Source: Erpobdella octoculata (Eukaryota > Annelida > Clitellata > Hirudinida > Erpobdellidae). Taken from it: a stretch of 64,000 nt of DNA. Below the pieces are notes generated by a model. The model was not told the DNA's origin, did no database searches, and saw only the letters and a list, made by a program, of their open reading frames with translations. Of this stretch, positions 11,315 to 36,477 are shown piece after piece. Where the stretch lies: contig OZ022242.1 in NCBI GenBank assembly GCA_963978895.1, forward strand, positions 21,608,129 to 21,672,128. The letters run 5' to 3'. Position numbers and translations under genes: made by a program. The stretch's first letter is position 1. Every line of letters begins with the position of its first letter.

Positions 11315-12623
11315 GTTGCCCAAGATGGAATTTTTTAAGTTGCTTAAGATGGAATGCGTTCCATCTTAGGCAACTTCATCTTGAAAGTGTTGTTATAACA
11401 AGTTATTCTTTCTAAAAAGTGTTCAAAGTCAATGCATGTTTCTAGCCTCAAGTAGTGTAAATTCTCCAACCAGTCCACGATTTTCACCACAAGAACTGTT
11501 TTCGATACCACAGGCACCAGCTAAAACTGACACTGGTAGAAATAAAAGACGTGCAGAAACTTCAACGGTTCTAACAAGTTCGCCTTACAAATTGGCGTTA
11601 AGTGCAAAGAAAACCAAACAGCAAACTCCTAAACAATTATCTATAAAAGGAAGTAAGCCTGGAAAGAAGCTGAAACTTACTCCAAAAACTGGAAATCTTC
11701 CCAAGAACGTGAAACTTGCAACAAAATTTGGAAAAAAGCGACCACTAATGCACCAGAACTAATTACAGGACCATCTAATACTACATAGAATGTGTGAAGA
11801 ACTGGATGAAGAACCAGAACCTGGTGCACTTGCCTTTCAACAACCTAACAGTGACATGGAAACGGAAATGCCAATATCTAAAGAATCCATCGCAGTTAAT
11901 GATTACGTGATAATTAAATGTTTGTGCAAAAGAAAAGTTGTACACTATATTGGGCAAATACAGCCAGTTGATGATGACCATGAAATTGAAGGTGATTGGA
12001 TGGTGAAATATCTGAGAAGACAAAATCAACGTGATTTCTACTTCATTGCACCTGAAAATGCTGAATGTTTTGAATTGAATCATAACGACATAATCATGAA
12101 ACTTCCAAAGCCTGTTCATGAAGCTAAAACAGCAAGGCTAGCTCGAAATATTACTTTTCCTGTAAATCTGTCGATTAACCCAAACTTGAACTAGGGTAAC
12201 AAAAGTCAAACCAACAACATTTTACTTCGTTTGTAGTTTACATCGTTTTATTACTTTTCAGTAGTTGGGCAGTGAGCCCTAGGCCCTAATTGTTTTAGTT
12301 ACAAAAATAAAATAAAATGATAAACTAAAAAGTATTTGTTGATGTTATTGTGTGTTTTAATCCTAAAAACATTATTTTTTGTGTTTGTTCCATCTTGGGA
12401 AACTAATCATTTCATCTTGGGCAACCAGCTTCCTAAGATGGAAGACTTGAGAGGTCTTGCGCAAATCAATATTATGACACAACCACAAATGTTTATTTTT
12501 ATGATTGTTGCAACTCCTTCCCGAAATGTGATTTTAATTGACTGATACAAAAAATAAGTTTAGTGATTACACGCAAGCATCATGAAGCTTTTTATAAAAT
12601 TCGTTCCGACTTAGGCAACCTCC
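11315..12623 (+). mobile_element. Probable pogo/Tigger-like DNA transposon remnant
   Basis: The left end carries GTTGCCCAAGATGGAA and the right end, read in reverse, GTTGCCTAAGTCGGAA, an imperfect inverted pair. Further copies of CCCAAGATGGAA/TTCCATCTTGGG occur near both ends (about 11340-11390 and 12388-12450). Between them lie two reading frames that resemble a transposase C-terminus. Ends and class are inferred; a TA duplication was not proved. Confidence 0.55.
11436..12194 (+). pseudogene. Transposase-like C-terminal region, two adjacent frames
   Basis: Frame one (11436-11762) is Ser/Thr/Lys-rich: SPRFSPQELFSIPQAP, TSSPYKLAL, then a long basic stretch. After a stop, frame two (11790-12194) has an acidic start (CEELDEEPEPG), then NDYVIIKCLCKRKVVHYIGQ, IEGDWMVKYLRR and AENAECFELNHNDIIMKLPKP. 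A Pro/Lys linker followed by this KVNDFVLVKF-like beta-rich tail is familiar from C-termini of pogo/Tigger and similar DDE transposases in invertebrates. No catalytic core or DNA-binding domain is present here, so the copy is 5'-truncated. The family call rests on pattern memory only. Confidence 0.5.
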
Positions 12624-12629
12624 CCCTAC

Positions 12630-13177
12630 GATTGGCAATATCGTAACAACGTGTTACATTACATTAAAAACAAGTTAACCGTCAAAAACTTTGTGTTTCA
12701 AAAATCTTCTTTGTCTGTCAGTTTGTCCTTTATACAAATCAAAACCGCTGAACAAATTTCAGTGTAATGTTTTATTTTAAGTAGTCAAGTCAATATATCG
12801 TCCAAAATATGTTAAACTGTAACTTGAAATGCGATCTTTAAAAATTTCGTTAACGTGAGTGGACCAAATCACAAATCACACAGCCAACTGTGCTAAATAA
12901 CTTTTCTGCCACTTCGGTTATTTTTTAAATTCATAAAAGACTAACCGATGTTGACAGATTTTTTATTTGCTTTCACAATATCACTAAAAGTTAAATAGGA
13001 AACGGTTTTGATGGAAGACTTAAATTAATAAATAGAGGCATAGCATATCAGCCTGGGCTGTTTGTGTTTCAATGAATGTCTCTCTGTTCATTGTTTCTGG
13101 GATTTCATTTCCCACAAGCTATCACGGTATATTCAGTCCAAGTTATTTCTAAGACTTTATTTTCTTTTGCTTCAAAC
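12630..13177. other. Upstream region of gene A, no exon seen
   Basis: AT-rich. A short GATTGGCAATATCGTAAC motif (about 12640) has a relative at about 26957 (GATTGGTAATACCGTAAC), so part is dispersed repeat. It presumably contains the promoter and 5' UTR of the following gene. Confidence 0.4.
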
Positions 13178-16100
13178 ATGACAAGGTATGATTTTTTAAA
13201 ACAACATTTGAATAATTCTATACATTGTTAATGTAAATAAGAACAAATTAACGTCAAACAAATTAATTAGGTTCCGTTGTTCTAAGTTTATATGATTGGA
13301 AACTAGATTAATGAAAATGTGTAAGTGTTCAGCCATGTTTAATTAGTTGTTGCAGTTCTGTATATTTGACCAGTTGATCGAAGATTAATAAAAGCACAGT
13401 TATGTATTTATTTTCCATGAGATATTTTGGTATGCCTAATTTCATTTTCAACTTAAAAGCTCTTATATGCCAGCGGATTTTCAGAAATTTCGTCTGCCTC
13501 CCAATTCAAAAAATGATATTACCAGCCATCACGTGACTCCGTCTGACATGAAATTTGACGTAGACATTATGTCTAGAAAGGATATTTTCAAACTTGGAAC
13601 CATCCCTATTCAGAAATTTAGAGGCAAGCTAGTTTTATTCAATTTATTTGTCGTACTGGTCTTAATTAAAGCCGACCACAAATAGTTTATTTCGTTGATC
13701 TTTTTTTAAAGATATGGGTTGAACAAGTTTTGTTGTAACTTTTGAAATTAACTTACTAAAATTGTACAGAAAGTTACTAAACAAAATGCATGAGTATTGA
13801 TTTTCATGAAAAACTAATAGGTATATTAACTATTTTGTTTCAGCCGCAAATAAAATCATCCTGTTAAACAGAAGCCAGTTAGTTAGCACTATGGTCTCTT
13901 TTATTTCCATGTTGATGTTCTCTCTTGGAATAAGTAACGCTATGGCAACCTACGCTTATTTTAACGATGCAAAAAAAGGAAGTGACTGGGGATGCATGAG
14001 TACTCCAGGCGATGGCTTTTACGACAATTTTAAGCCCAAAGGCGCCAACATCTCAAAAATTGTTTGGATCTGGATTACCAGCGGTATTTGGGGAGCTATA
14101 ATTGTGAGTTTGTCATTTTAATAAGTCTCAATTTTCTTTTGCATTCTAATATGATTGATTCAGTGGCGGATCTACAGTGGCATTAATTTAATATGTTTTA
14201 GTGTTTTAGCCAAAAATCAAGAGCCACATCTTTTTTCATTGAAATATTTTTAGAACTAAAATCTATTATTTTACCCAAACACAACTTAAAATGTAATTTC
14301 AAATCATTAATGACAGTTAATCAATTTTCAAATGTATTTTGGTAATTATTTATTGTTTCACTGAAAAACAAACATTTTCTTCTGCTTGTGTCGTGTGGCG
14401 GTCATTTTTTCTGTTTTTTTAAATTGTTTAATTTTTTAATAAATAACACTTCATAAGTACGAGAATCAAATTTTACTGAAGGGTGAAATCGGATTGTGGC
14501 GAAATAAATGGACTAAATTAGTGATTTTTTTTAATAGTCTGACTAATAAAAAAAATCAATGCCTCAAAACGTCCTCTCAGTTTTAGAAATGTGTGACAAG
14601 GATTTATTTGAATATATTCATTTTTTTTATAAATATTCTGGTAACAGTGCTGGTCAGTGTTGCTTCCGCTGAAAGAAGTTTTTCTTCTTTGAGAAAACTA
14701 AAATCTTAGATGAGGTCATCGATGGGAGAAGACAGGTTATCAGGATTGGCTCTCCTGAATGTACGTAAAGATTAAAACTGAAAACTTAATTCAATGAGTT
14801 GCTTCCAGTAGTTGTAAAAGAAATTGTGGTCGTTAAGACCACAATTTCTTTATCAAGTGACTTTGAAGTCGTTTGTAAGAACCGACAATGTTGAAAGGAA
14901 ATAAAACAAGGTTCGAAGTCGAGGCTTAACTAACAAATATGGCGGACAACGAGAACAACGAGGAGGAAGAAGTCGCGCAAAGTGAAAAGGTGAAAAGGTT
15001 GCCACTAGCTAGCGCGAGCTAAGCGAGCTAAGGTGCGCTCACCTGTAACAACCGTGTGCAGCTTACTACAAATTATTAACTTTGTTTTGTGATTGTATTG
15101 AAACGTAATTGTTTTATTGTTAGGTTTAGTGATTTTAGTGATTGATTGATTTTATGGTTACATTTTTCGGTTAATTTTTTTTATAAAAATTTCTTAATAA
15201 AATTTTGGGCGTATTATTTTCTGGTTTTCAATAATGACAGTTAGGCCTAACATTAAAAAACTAAAATAGCCCGTCAAAATGACAGTTTTTTTGTGGTTTT
15301 TATCGAAAGGAAGTTTAAAGAAAGTTTTTTTTCTGTTGTTAGGCGCCTAGGGTGCGGTTGCCTTTAAATTCGTCCTGTTTTCTGCCGTTTAACTATTTAA
15401 ATTAATTCTCAATTCTAAAGTTCATTCTCAATATTATCTACGAAATTAGCGTTTTGTTCTGTTTTCGGACTAAAATGATTAAATGCGATATTATATTGTC
15501 GGACTAATTGTTTCCATAGCTGCCGGTTATGCGCTCGCCTGTTACATGGTTTAAAGTCGTGTTAACTGTTATAATATAAAACTAAATTGCGATATTTATT
15601 AGAAAAACCAAACTTAAATCGAATATTAAGTTTCGTACACTGGCACACTGCACAGACAATGGCGTTAAACAACAATGGCGTCGTACGTCGTACATCAACG
15701 GAAGAAGAACCAAAGAACTAAATAAACAATCTACAAAAAATAAATCGTTGAAATAAATGCATTCCAACGGCAGCATCGGCATGTTTAAACTCGCTCTACT
15801 TATTCTCGAAGTGAACTTCTTTCGGTCAATTTTCAGAACAACTGTTACCCAACTAAAGTTTTTCTCCTCACTCTTAAGAAAATGAATTTGCTGCGCTCAA
15901 ATGTACGACAATATCACTACAGGGGACGACGGGCTGGCCATCGTTCTCGAACCTCTTTCAGACCGAGACTTCGGGCTCTTTCCGCTGGTGACGCCCGTGT
16001 AGTACCAACCTCCTTTTTATTTACTCCTGATCTTCGTTCAGCACCTCGGTGCTGTATTGGGTGGTCACTTCGCCGCAGTGATCACAACTGGGAAACCAGT

Positions 16101-17868
16101 AAAATCAGGCAAGAAACCAAGGACCTAAAACGAACGAATCTATCGATAAATGCTACCTCAACTGGGGCAGCCGATGTGTCAGCATTGGGGACCCATGATG
16201 TGGACAAAAATGGACTACTGGCCGAATGACTAAATTTATCAAACCAAAGAATGAAATACGAATTGCCGCGTACGAACGGGTCATCACGTCGACCAAAAGG
16301 AGATTATCGCCACCGAAATTACCAATTGCAAAATATCGATCGTAACTTTTAACTGTAACTAGTTACATTTTTTTAGTAACTTGTAACTGTAACTAGTTAC
16401 ATTTTTTAGTAACTTGTAACTGTAACTAGTTACATTTTTTTAGTAACTTGTAACTGTAACTAGTTACATTTTTTAGTAACTTGTAACTGTAACTAGTTAC
16501 ATTTTTTAGTAACTTGTAACTGTAACTAGTTACATTTGAAAATCTGTAACTTGTAACTGTAATTAGTTACATTTTAAGCAAGTAACTAGTAACTGTAACT
16601 AGTTACATTTTCAAAGTAACTTCCCCAACACTGATTATGTAGATAGATTATGTATGGTGTTTAATGTTATGAAAGAAATTTAAGTTTTCGTTCCCCCAAA
16701 TAATTTTTAGATCTGCCACTAGATTGATTAAGGTTGTGATTGTCGTTGTTAGTGACGACAATGATGATTTAATTATGCTAACGATATTTTGTCGAGCACA
16801 GCCTTTTTGTACCGGGATTGTGATGAATTGTACAACGAACACTTCTAAGAAAACATTCCTTAACGACAACTCATACTTTGGAAGCATCTTCAACAATGCT
16901 AACTATCCTCCTAGGGATGTACGTTTGCAAAATTATTTTTTATTATTTAATATTTGTTATATTCTGAGGAATACATATTTGCTTGTGTGTCTGCATGCGC
17001 GACCAAAAAAGATTAGTGGTAAAATTTCTCATTCAACCTCCAAGTTGCTTTTGTGCAAAAATAGAGTCTTTGAGTAAAATAACGTTACCAGTTATATTAT
17101 TCACAATCTCTATCGTTTTATAACGTACTTCAAACCAGTCTATAAAAATCCTTTTTTAAATTTGTTCTAGCCAGTCGGCTTTCAACAATGTTTAGTATTT
17201 TATGAAAAAATCATTATCTAGGTAGGTGTATGGTAACAATGTTTTAATTGCTTTATTGTTCCTTGATAAAATTTTATAAAACCACTTGAATTAAATTTTT
17301 TAATTAAAAGTTTCACCTCAGACTTGGCAGTTTCAGGTATTTCAGCTAATATCATTGTAAAAAAATTGCATTTCATTCATAACATTCAACTTCATCTTTG
17401 TTTAATATTACTTGCAGCCTCCAGGAGTAAAAATCTATAAGATTTTGGCTCTAATCGATCTTGTGATAACATTCTTGATGGGTTTATTCGATACATTTAT
17501 GGTAACAATGTTTTAATTTCTTTATTGTTCCTTGATAACATTTTATTAAACCACTTAAATTAATAATAAATCAGTCTGCAGGCTGCAACAAAGATCCGAC
17601 ATCGATCAAATATTTCCTTCCAATAGCCATCTGCATATTTAGCATTGTCATCTTTTTCCTCATTCTTATTTCTCCACTGATTAAGAAACGAAACTGGAGT
17701 AGGGATGAAAATGTACATGTGGGACACACTCACATCATTATCAGAAAATTTCCAATAATTAATGAAAGTGAAATTTCGCAAGAAATTGAAACCACTGATA
17801 ATGACGGAAAACCAACGTTGGCTAACGATTCAAGTTCTTCCAATTCTGAAGACAAGTTGTCCCCTTGA
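13178..17868 (+). CDS. Tetraspan membrane protein A, 6 coding exons
   Basis: Exons 13178-13185, 13460-13623, 13844-14103, 16802-16918, 17418-17501 and 17575-17868 sum to 927 nt (308 aa). The N-terminus is a hydrophilic cytosolic head (1-70). TM1 lies around STMVSFISMLMFSLG, followed by a loop with DWGC and the end motif WIWITSGIWGAII (TM2 start). The 117-nt exon 4 extends the TM2/loop region (PFCTGIVMNCTTNTS). TM3 is KILALIDLVITFLMGLF, and TM4 is FLPIAICIFSIVIFFLILI after a CNKDPTS motif. The tail is acidic and Ser-rich and ends at TGA. Intron 2 uses a GC donor (GAG/gcaagc), the only choice keeping phase. Intron 3 holds a hAT insertion. AATAAA lies at 17975. Gene B is a close structural match (LGC, W-x-W, G-x-W, CN-x-x-PT). 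Function is unknown; the W-G motif before TM2 recalls MS4A-type proteins, but I do not claim that family. Confidence 0.78.
14640..14780 (+). pseudogene. hAT transposase dimerisation-domain remnant
   Basis: The plus strand reads VSVASAERSFSSLRKLKS, a stop, then MRSSMGEDRLSGLALLNVRK. This is the classic hAT C-terminus (S-V-A-S-A-E-R-S-F-S, then LSGLALLN). It is broken by the stop, and nothing upstream is preserved. It belongs to the insertion 14161-16721. Confidence 0.9.
16335..16634. mobile_element. hAT-like fragment with ~33-bp AACTAGTTACATTTTTTAG tandem repeat
   Basis: Seven or so units of TAACTGTAACTAGTTACATT followed by TTTTAGTAACTTG are followed by an end CTTCCCCAACACTG. Read in reverse this is CAGTGTTGGGGAAG, a common hAT terminal form. 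The opposite end is missing, so this is a truncated nested copy. Confidence 0.7.
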
Positions 17869-17989
17869 TAATTTTGATTGCTTGTCTGTTTCAAAACAAA
17901 CTTATTGGTAAACGAAATATATTCAGCATGATGAAAAATCCAATTTGTTATGATTTCTTATGGTTTGACGTAAGAATAAAAACACATTT

Positions 17990-19121
17990 TTTATAATTTA
18001 GTTTTGTTAAATTAAAATATATTGTATTAAAAATTCGTACTGATTATTATGTATTGCTTTTGAGCAGAAAGATCTGAAAATAGTAACAAACACCTATCAT
18101 GATTTCAAACAAGGTCACTGTTAAATAGCGCAATTATGTCATAATTTAGTCCAATTATGTCATAAAATATATTTGGGAAATATTTTCTTAATGAAGATGA
18201 AAACATTTTAACTTTTTAAAATGTTTTTTACGTATAACAAAAATTGTCTTCTTATGAAACCGTATTGTTTTTTATAATCCAACGTCATTTACGTACGAGA
18301 ATCATACATAGATGCGCTTTGATTCCCTTTTGTATATTAAGGAATGGTTGCGCAGCATGGCCAACGAAACGAAGTACGTGTGAAATTGCTTGCAAATACA
18401 GATTGTATTGACGGACAGTACAAATCGTATGGAATGGAACGGTAAAAATTTGATGACCGAGAATGGACATCATTCACTTTCAGACTTTGAGCAATTAGGG
18501 TTTCTAAAAAAACTTCAAAAATCTAAAACAAAAAATATCGTTTTTCCAACTACCAAAATCAATATCAATAGCTAAATCGGTGTCCAAATGTTTTGTCGTT
18601 TCATCCATGCTTGCTCACTTGAACTTGTATCGAAACCGCTAGTAGGATATAGTTTTACAATTTTGCTGATTTGAATTTGCCACAAAAATTTGAACTTGGG
18701 TTCAGCATTGACACACTATTTAATACGCTACAATTTTTTGTAAATCTAGCATTGAGCTTCACGCAAAACTTCACGTATAAATAGTTGAGGAAATTAAAAT
18801 TTTAAAATTTTAAAAATGGGAGCCAAATGGTCTTCCTGTCCCCCTTTAATTATGTGTCTGCACCCCATCTATATCTATATTCAGTATAACAAAAATGACT
18901 ATCTAATTGTTTTTATATAATTATTTTGATGTGACGTCACATATCAAAGAACCTCCCCTCTCTCCCTTGTCACGAATTGTTACAAATGTGTGAACCCCCT
19001 CCCCTTAATCATGTGACTTCACTTATGGACGGCCCCTTTAGAGGGCATTCTATTAGCAACCTGGTTTGTCAAAATTCCGTTGCTTAGCTTATGCTCATAT
19101 TAACATTTAAATTTGTATTAT
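17990..19121. other. Intergenic; contains a transposon-end fragment
   Basis: AT-rich with no supported exon. At about 18940-19037, blocks of CCCCTCCCC with TTGTCACGAATTGTTAC and the end ACTTATGGACGGCCCC match the composition and order of the right part of the small element at 63101-63366. Confidence 0.5.
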
Positions 19122-19275
19122 CTACTAGCGGGATACCAGGCGTTGACCAAGGGTTTTTAGAGATCTTTCTATCGTTTTTCTCTTTCGCTCCCGTTTCATT
19201 CACCGCTTGCTCTCTCGCTTCTAGGTTGCTTTCCCGTTCCCGCTTGCTCTCCCGTTCCCGGTCGCTTATCCAGAG
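19122..19275 (+). repeat. ACTAGCGGG-family dispersed repeat, diverged copy
   Basis: Starts CTAGCGGGATACCAGGCGTT, then GGGTTTTTAGAGATCTTTCT, then an array of TTGCTTTCCCGTTCCCG-like units. Better preserved copies lie at 45091, 45573 and 46079. Confidence 0.75.
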
Positions 19276-21900
19276 TTTAAATATACGAAAGCCGAAATCT
19301 TAAAGATTGTGAGCTCGAACTCGAAAACTCCAAAATATTCAATAACTCAAGGTTAGGTTGCTTTGTATTATTTCTATTATTTCACTAATTTAAAACAAAA
19401 TTTTTTCTCAACATTAAAAATCCAAACTTGAAACCGGAAGTTTAAAAACGTGAACCCGAACCGAACACAAACTGGAGAAAACCAAGATGTAAAACTAATA
19501 GCAAGTATTCCTACTCAAAAATTAAGTAATACATATTTGATCCGCACATTAATTGAGTTTCTCCACAGGCCTAGAGTTTGAGGGCGATAGGGCTTATGGG
19601 GTTTTCCCTTCTAATCAAACTTCCAAACGAAATCAAAGGCTCGGCGGAAGCAAAAATAGCACGACTTATAAATAAGACTAAATGAAAAAGAGAGAGACTA
19701 ATATTCATTGTTTAGCTAGGCTGGTTGAATAGAGTGAGCGAGTTTTAATACGCTAGTAAATACATTAATTTGAGAAAATGATTATCAACTCTGCGCACTC
19801 ATAGCAATTATCATCTTTAACATATAAGCTAAAAACTTAAGTTATAACTAAGCGATTCAAAAATGGTTATGTGTTAATGAACCAACTTTTTTTCAGACTC
19901 TAACAAACTGTATTGAGGTAGAGCTTTCTCTGAGAACATTCCTGCCCCGTTTTTATTAAAAAGGTTATTCATTAGGCGTTCCTGATGCAAACTGTTTTTT
20001 TAAGTTTTTGTGGAGCCTGTTAGTGAGACAATCTGCCTGTTAGTGAGAAAGTCTGCCTGCGATTGTAAATAACTGAAAAATAAATAATCTTCTAATTATT
20101 TTTTAAACTTTACACTGTCCAGTTTTGTGATGTTTGCACCTCGTACTTGAAAAACATTAAAAAGTCAGCTGATTTTTATTCTCAGCATCCACTTGTTTAA
20201 ATAAATTGTATTGCCGATTTTGTTTTACAATCAACCGTTGAAAGTGCTCTCTAATATCGCGTGTCTTATTTTGTGAATGTTAAAGCTGTGTATATTTTTA
20301 GCTTTCTGGAATATAAGTTTGAATTAAAAAATAATTTTAAAAACTAAACTATCAATTTTTAAACTGACGTATTTTGTTTTTATTATCGTTTGCTAATTTT
20401 TTTAACTGCGTCTGCATTTTTCTTGTTTTTGTATGATAGGGTTAAGTCGATTATAATAGCCAGAATGGATAGTTTCGCCATGTTCAGAAAAATTCACATT
20501 TTTTGCTCTAAAACAAAAAAAAACATTTAAACGTTTTATAAATAAATAATCTGGCTTGTTTTTTAATTTTGTGTGTTTAGCATGAACAATTATTTGCTAT
20601 GTTTGCATCCATCGGCGTTGGTACTTCATAGGAGATGGAGTCTTTAAAAGTTGTTGATGCTGTTGTTAAAAGAGGATTGCTGGTAAATGCGGCTTCATAT
20701 TCATCTCAAATTTTTTTTAAAAATCATAAAAAAGATATTAAGACAAAGCTGTTTTCTGGTTCAAAACTGCATGATGGCTAACTTTAGCCACTCATTGGCA
20801 AAACATCTCACAATTTATTGATTATATCTCAAAAATCGTTAATTTTAGAAATTAAAAAAAGTATATGTAATGCAAGAAAACATTATGAGTAGGTACACAT
20901 TTTTTCAGAAAACACAGGTAGGTACCATTTTTCCACAATTATTTTTATCTTTTCGTGTGATATGTATAAGCACGGAACGCTAGTCCGCTGCTAAGAAAAA
21001 TCTCTAAAAATAAACTCTTTAAATTTTATAGATTTAAAATTTATAATGAAATTTCAGTTGAAATGCAAATGTCGGAAATTTTTAGTTATAAAACAACCAT
21101 GAAGTGAAACCCTACGGGACTTCTACGTACTCTATTCTTTGAATCTGCTCTAAAATCAACAGATAATGACTATTTTCAATCAGAGATCTTTACACGGGAT
21201 AATTAAATTTATTTAATTTTTCTGATATCACTCAATGAAAAATATTTCACTGATTTGATATAAAATAAAATAAATGTAAATAAAAACCAATGTCATACAT
21301 GATCGTAATTTTTATAAAGCAGCGAATTCTTCAATAACGCACGTGCAATTATAAGCTTTATAGAGTGCATTAAGATTAATATGAACTTTAAAAATTATTA
21401 CAAGCATCTTATTAGCCACCAGTTGTTTATATATGGCGTCCCTATGTAAAAATAACGTTATTTTTCTTTAAAATTATAGTTTATAATCTTCTACACATAA
21501 TGTTTTGAGACTGATATATATAGCACTGTGTAAGAAATACAAAAGTATTTCCAGTCGCAGATGACAATTTGATACTGTTTTTTATTTCTTTCTCCTTCAT
21601 CCAGACTCGGGATTGGTTCGCAAATCGAGGCGGTGTTTAGTTTCTTGTTAGTAATCAATTGTTTATTTATAGGATCCACCTATGTAAACATGACATTTTT
21701 AACTACTTCATATTTTCTAAATTTAATTTCAAGCCTGCTAAAACATGCCGAACGAATTCTTCTTTAACGCCCTTGTTTGTTTGTTGCACATAGAAAGGCT
21801 GCATTATAAATTATATATCAATGACGTCAGTTTAAGTGTCAAGGCGTGATTTCAGCTCTCAGTCTTCTAATCACAACATTTTGTCACATGTTGTAACCAA
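19276..21900. other. Long gene-free AT-rich stretch
   Basis: No exon, RNA gene or known transposon protein could be supported on either strand. One local 20-bp duplication, GCCTGTTAGTGAGACAATCT, recurs with changes at about 20026-20065. Remote exons of unrecognised genes cannot be excluded. Confidence 0.45.
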
Positions 21901-21929
21901 CATAAGTATTTTTACAAACTTTTATTTAG

Positions 21930-22110
21930 GTTACAATCTCTGTTTGTGTGTGTGTTTGTTTGTGTATGTGTGTGTGTGGCTTTATCTGTACGCAAATCTT
22001 GCAAGTAAAATTTAACCAGCTTTTTGAATAGCTAGGAAGCTGAAACTTTCAGCATAGCTTTATATTGGGTGATAATACATGATTCAATTAAAAATAATTA
22101 ATTTGAACAT
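21930..22110 (+). repeat. GT-rich tract plus retroelement-like 3' tail
   Basis: A GTGTGTGTTTGTTTGTG tract is followed by GAATAGCTAGGAAGCTGAAAC and TTTCAGCATAGCTTTATA. A diverged copy occurs at about 45675-45740 behind an ACTAGCGGG repeat, so this is probably the tail of the same family. Class not determined. Confidence 0.5.
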
Positions 22111-23413
22111 CTTTCGTATTTCTAAATTGAGTGTATTTGAAATAAATGTTTGTGTTGAAAAACTCGTTTTTCTTTTACTTGTATTATTCATTTTAGATTT
22201 TAAATGATTATCTGTGCCGTAAGATAATCAGAACCTATTTTAAAATACTCACAATATCTATGAGACTTTTTTCAATTAAAGGCGAAAAATGCAGCAGTCC
22301 CAAGTTCTGATTGTTATAAATACTAATTTTAATAAAAATAAAATAAAATATATAAACAACCCTAAATATTTAAATAAAGTTTCAAGTTAAACATCTAAAA
22401 GATAATTATTTGTCTTTCTTAAATTGATAAATTGACATCATCTTCCCACTTTTCTCATTTCCCACATTTTTTGCTCTCATATTATGAGTACGTGGGGTTA
22501 TTTACAAGAAGCTCCTAATTTGCTATGCATTCATTGAACGTGAGTGCAATTGTTAACGGCGCATTGCTCAAGATCTGTTGAGTCACCTCAAATGAAAGCA
22601 TATTCATGTGACGTTTCCTTTGCAATATTTCTAAGCTATTATTCTGCTTAATTTTGTGGCGTGGTTGTCACGATAGCTTTTGAATAAAATTTTGAATTAA
22701 CTAGTTTTTAGTTTTTGGATAGTTCATGTTTATTCAAAACTCAATCAAAAATATTTTTGGATGTTAAAAGACATCAATAAAAAGTAGCAAAGTAGCTTTG
22801 AACCTCAAAACTGTATTATAAAATAATAAAATCAATATTGTTCAAATAAAAATTTACTTCAAAACTCTTCACATAAATCATTATTTAGTCCAATTAATCA
22901 AATAACAACAAACTTACCATCAATAAATCATACAAAATTCAGCAAAATTTTAAAAACAAAAATCAATTTTAAAAAATTATGTTAAACTGTAACCTATTTA
23001 AGTTTTATGAAAAAGCTGAAAATCCAATTTAATAATTAACAAAACATTATTAACAAACAAATACATCGGCTATCCTTAATTTAATAATTAACAAAACATT
23101 ATTAACAAACAAATACATCGGCTATCTTGGCAGACTTGAATCGAATAGTAAAAACGAATAAGCAGAATGAGGAAGCCAAAGATAGTTAATAATATTAATT
23201 AATTTTATAAAAATGTTAATATATTTACTAAGAGTAATTAAATTATTGAAAAAACAATTCTAAAGGCAGAAATATTGCATTGAGAAGAATCAACCGGGAT
23301 AATTCTGAGTCAAGATTTTTGCTGAAGGAAACTTGTTTTAAACACAGTGGCACCAGTTAATGAAAACTTGGTTAATTCTACACACAATTAAAAATAATTA
23401 TAAATTTTATCAG
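22111..23413. other. 3' flank of gene B, no gene seen
   Basis: AT-rich. A 49-bp segment (AATTTAATAATTAACAAAAC onward) is duplicated in tandem at 23026-23074 and 23078-23126. Confidence 0.45.
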
Positions 23414-36117
<12,704 letters not shown>

Positions 36118-36477
36118 GATTTTTCAATTTTTATGGAAGAATCAAAACTTTTTTACAAATAAAACAAATCAGAAACGAAAGCTCAAATAAGAAATTTTTT
36201 GCGAAAGCCAGCACTGTGGCTGTGTAAAACGAAATGAGTTGCGATACGTGCTGCTCTGTCGAAAGTTTGTTCAGCAAGTTAAGCGAAGTGTGACTGGCTG
36301 TTATGGAGCTATCTCACAATGCTTACCTGCTCTAATATTCTGTTGAAAGAAGACTGCAGTATACGTAGTTTTTACCAAAAATAAAAATTTTGAGATTGAT
36401 GTAATTAATACAACTTGTAACAAGTAAATGTCGTAAACAACGGGGTTTTTACAAATCCCTTATAATTCAGGATTTGT

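Larger units (their letters stand above)
14161..16721. mobile_element. hAT-family insertion in intron 3 of gene A, 8-bp TSD
   Basis: The left end CAGTGGCGGATCTA and the right end, in reverse, TAGTGGCAGATCTA are flanked by a perfect GATTGATT duplication at 14153-14160 and 16722-16729. Inside lie a transposase remnant (14640-14780), non-transposon-like sequence (about 14930-16330) and a second nested repeat (16335-16634). At 2.56 kb it makes up most of the 2.7 kb intron. Confidence 0.9.
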
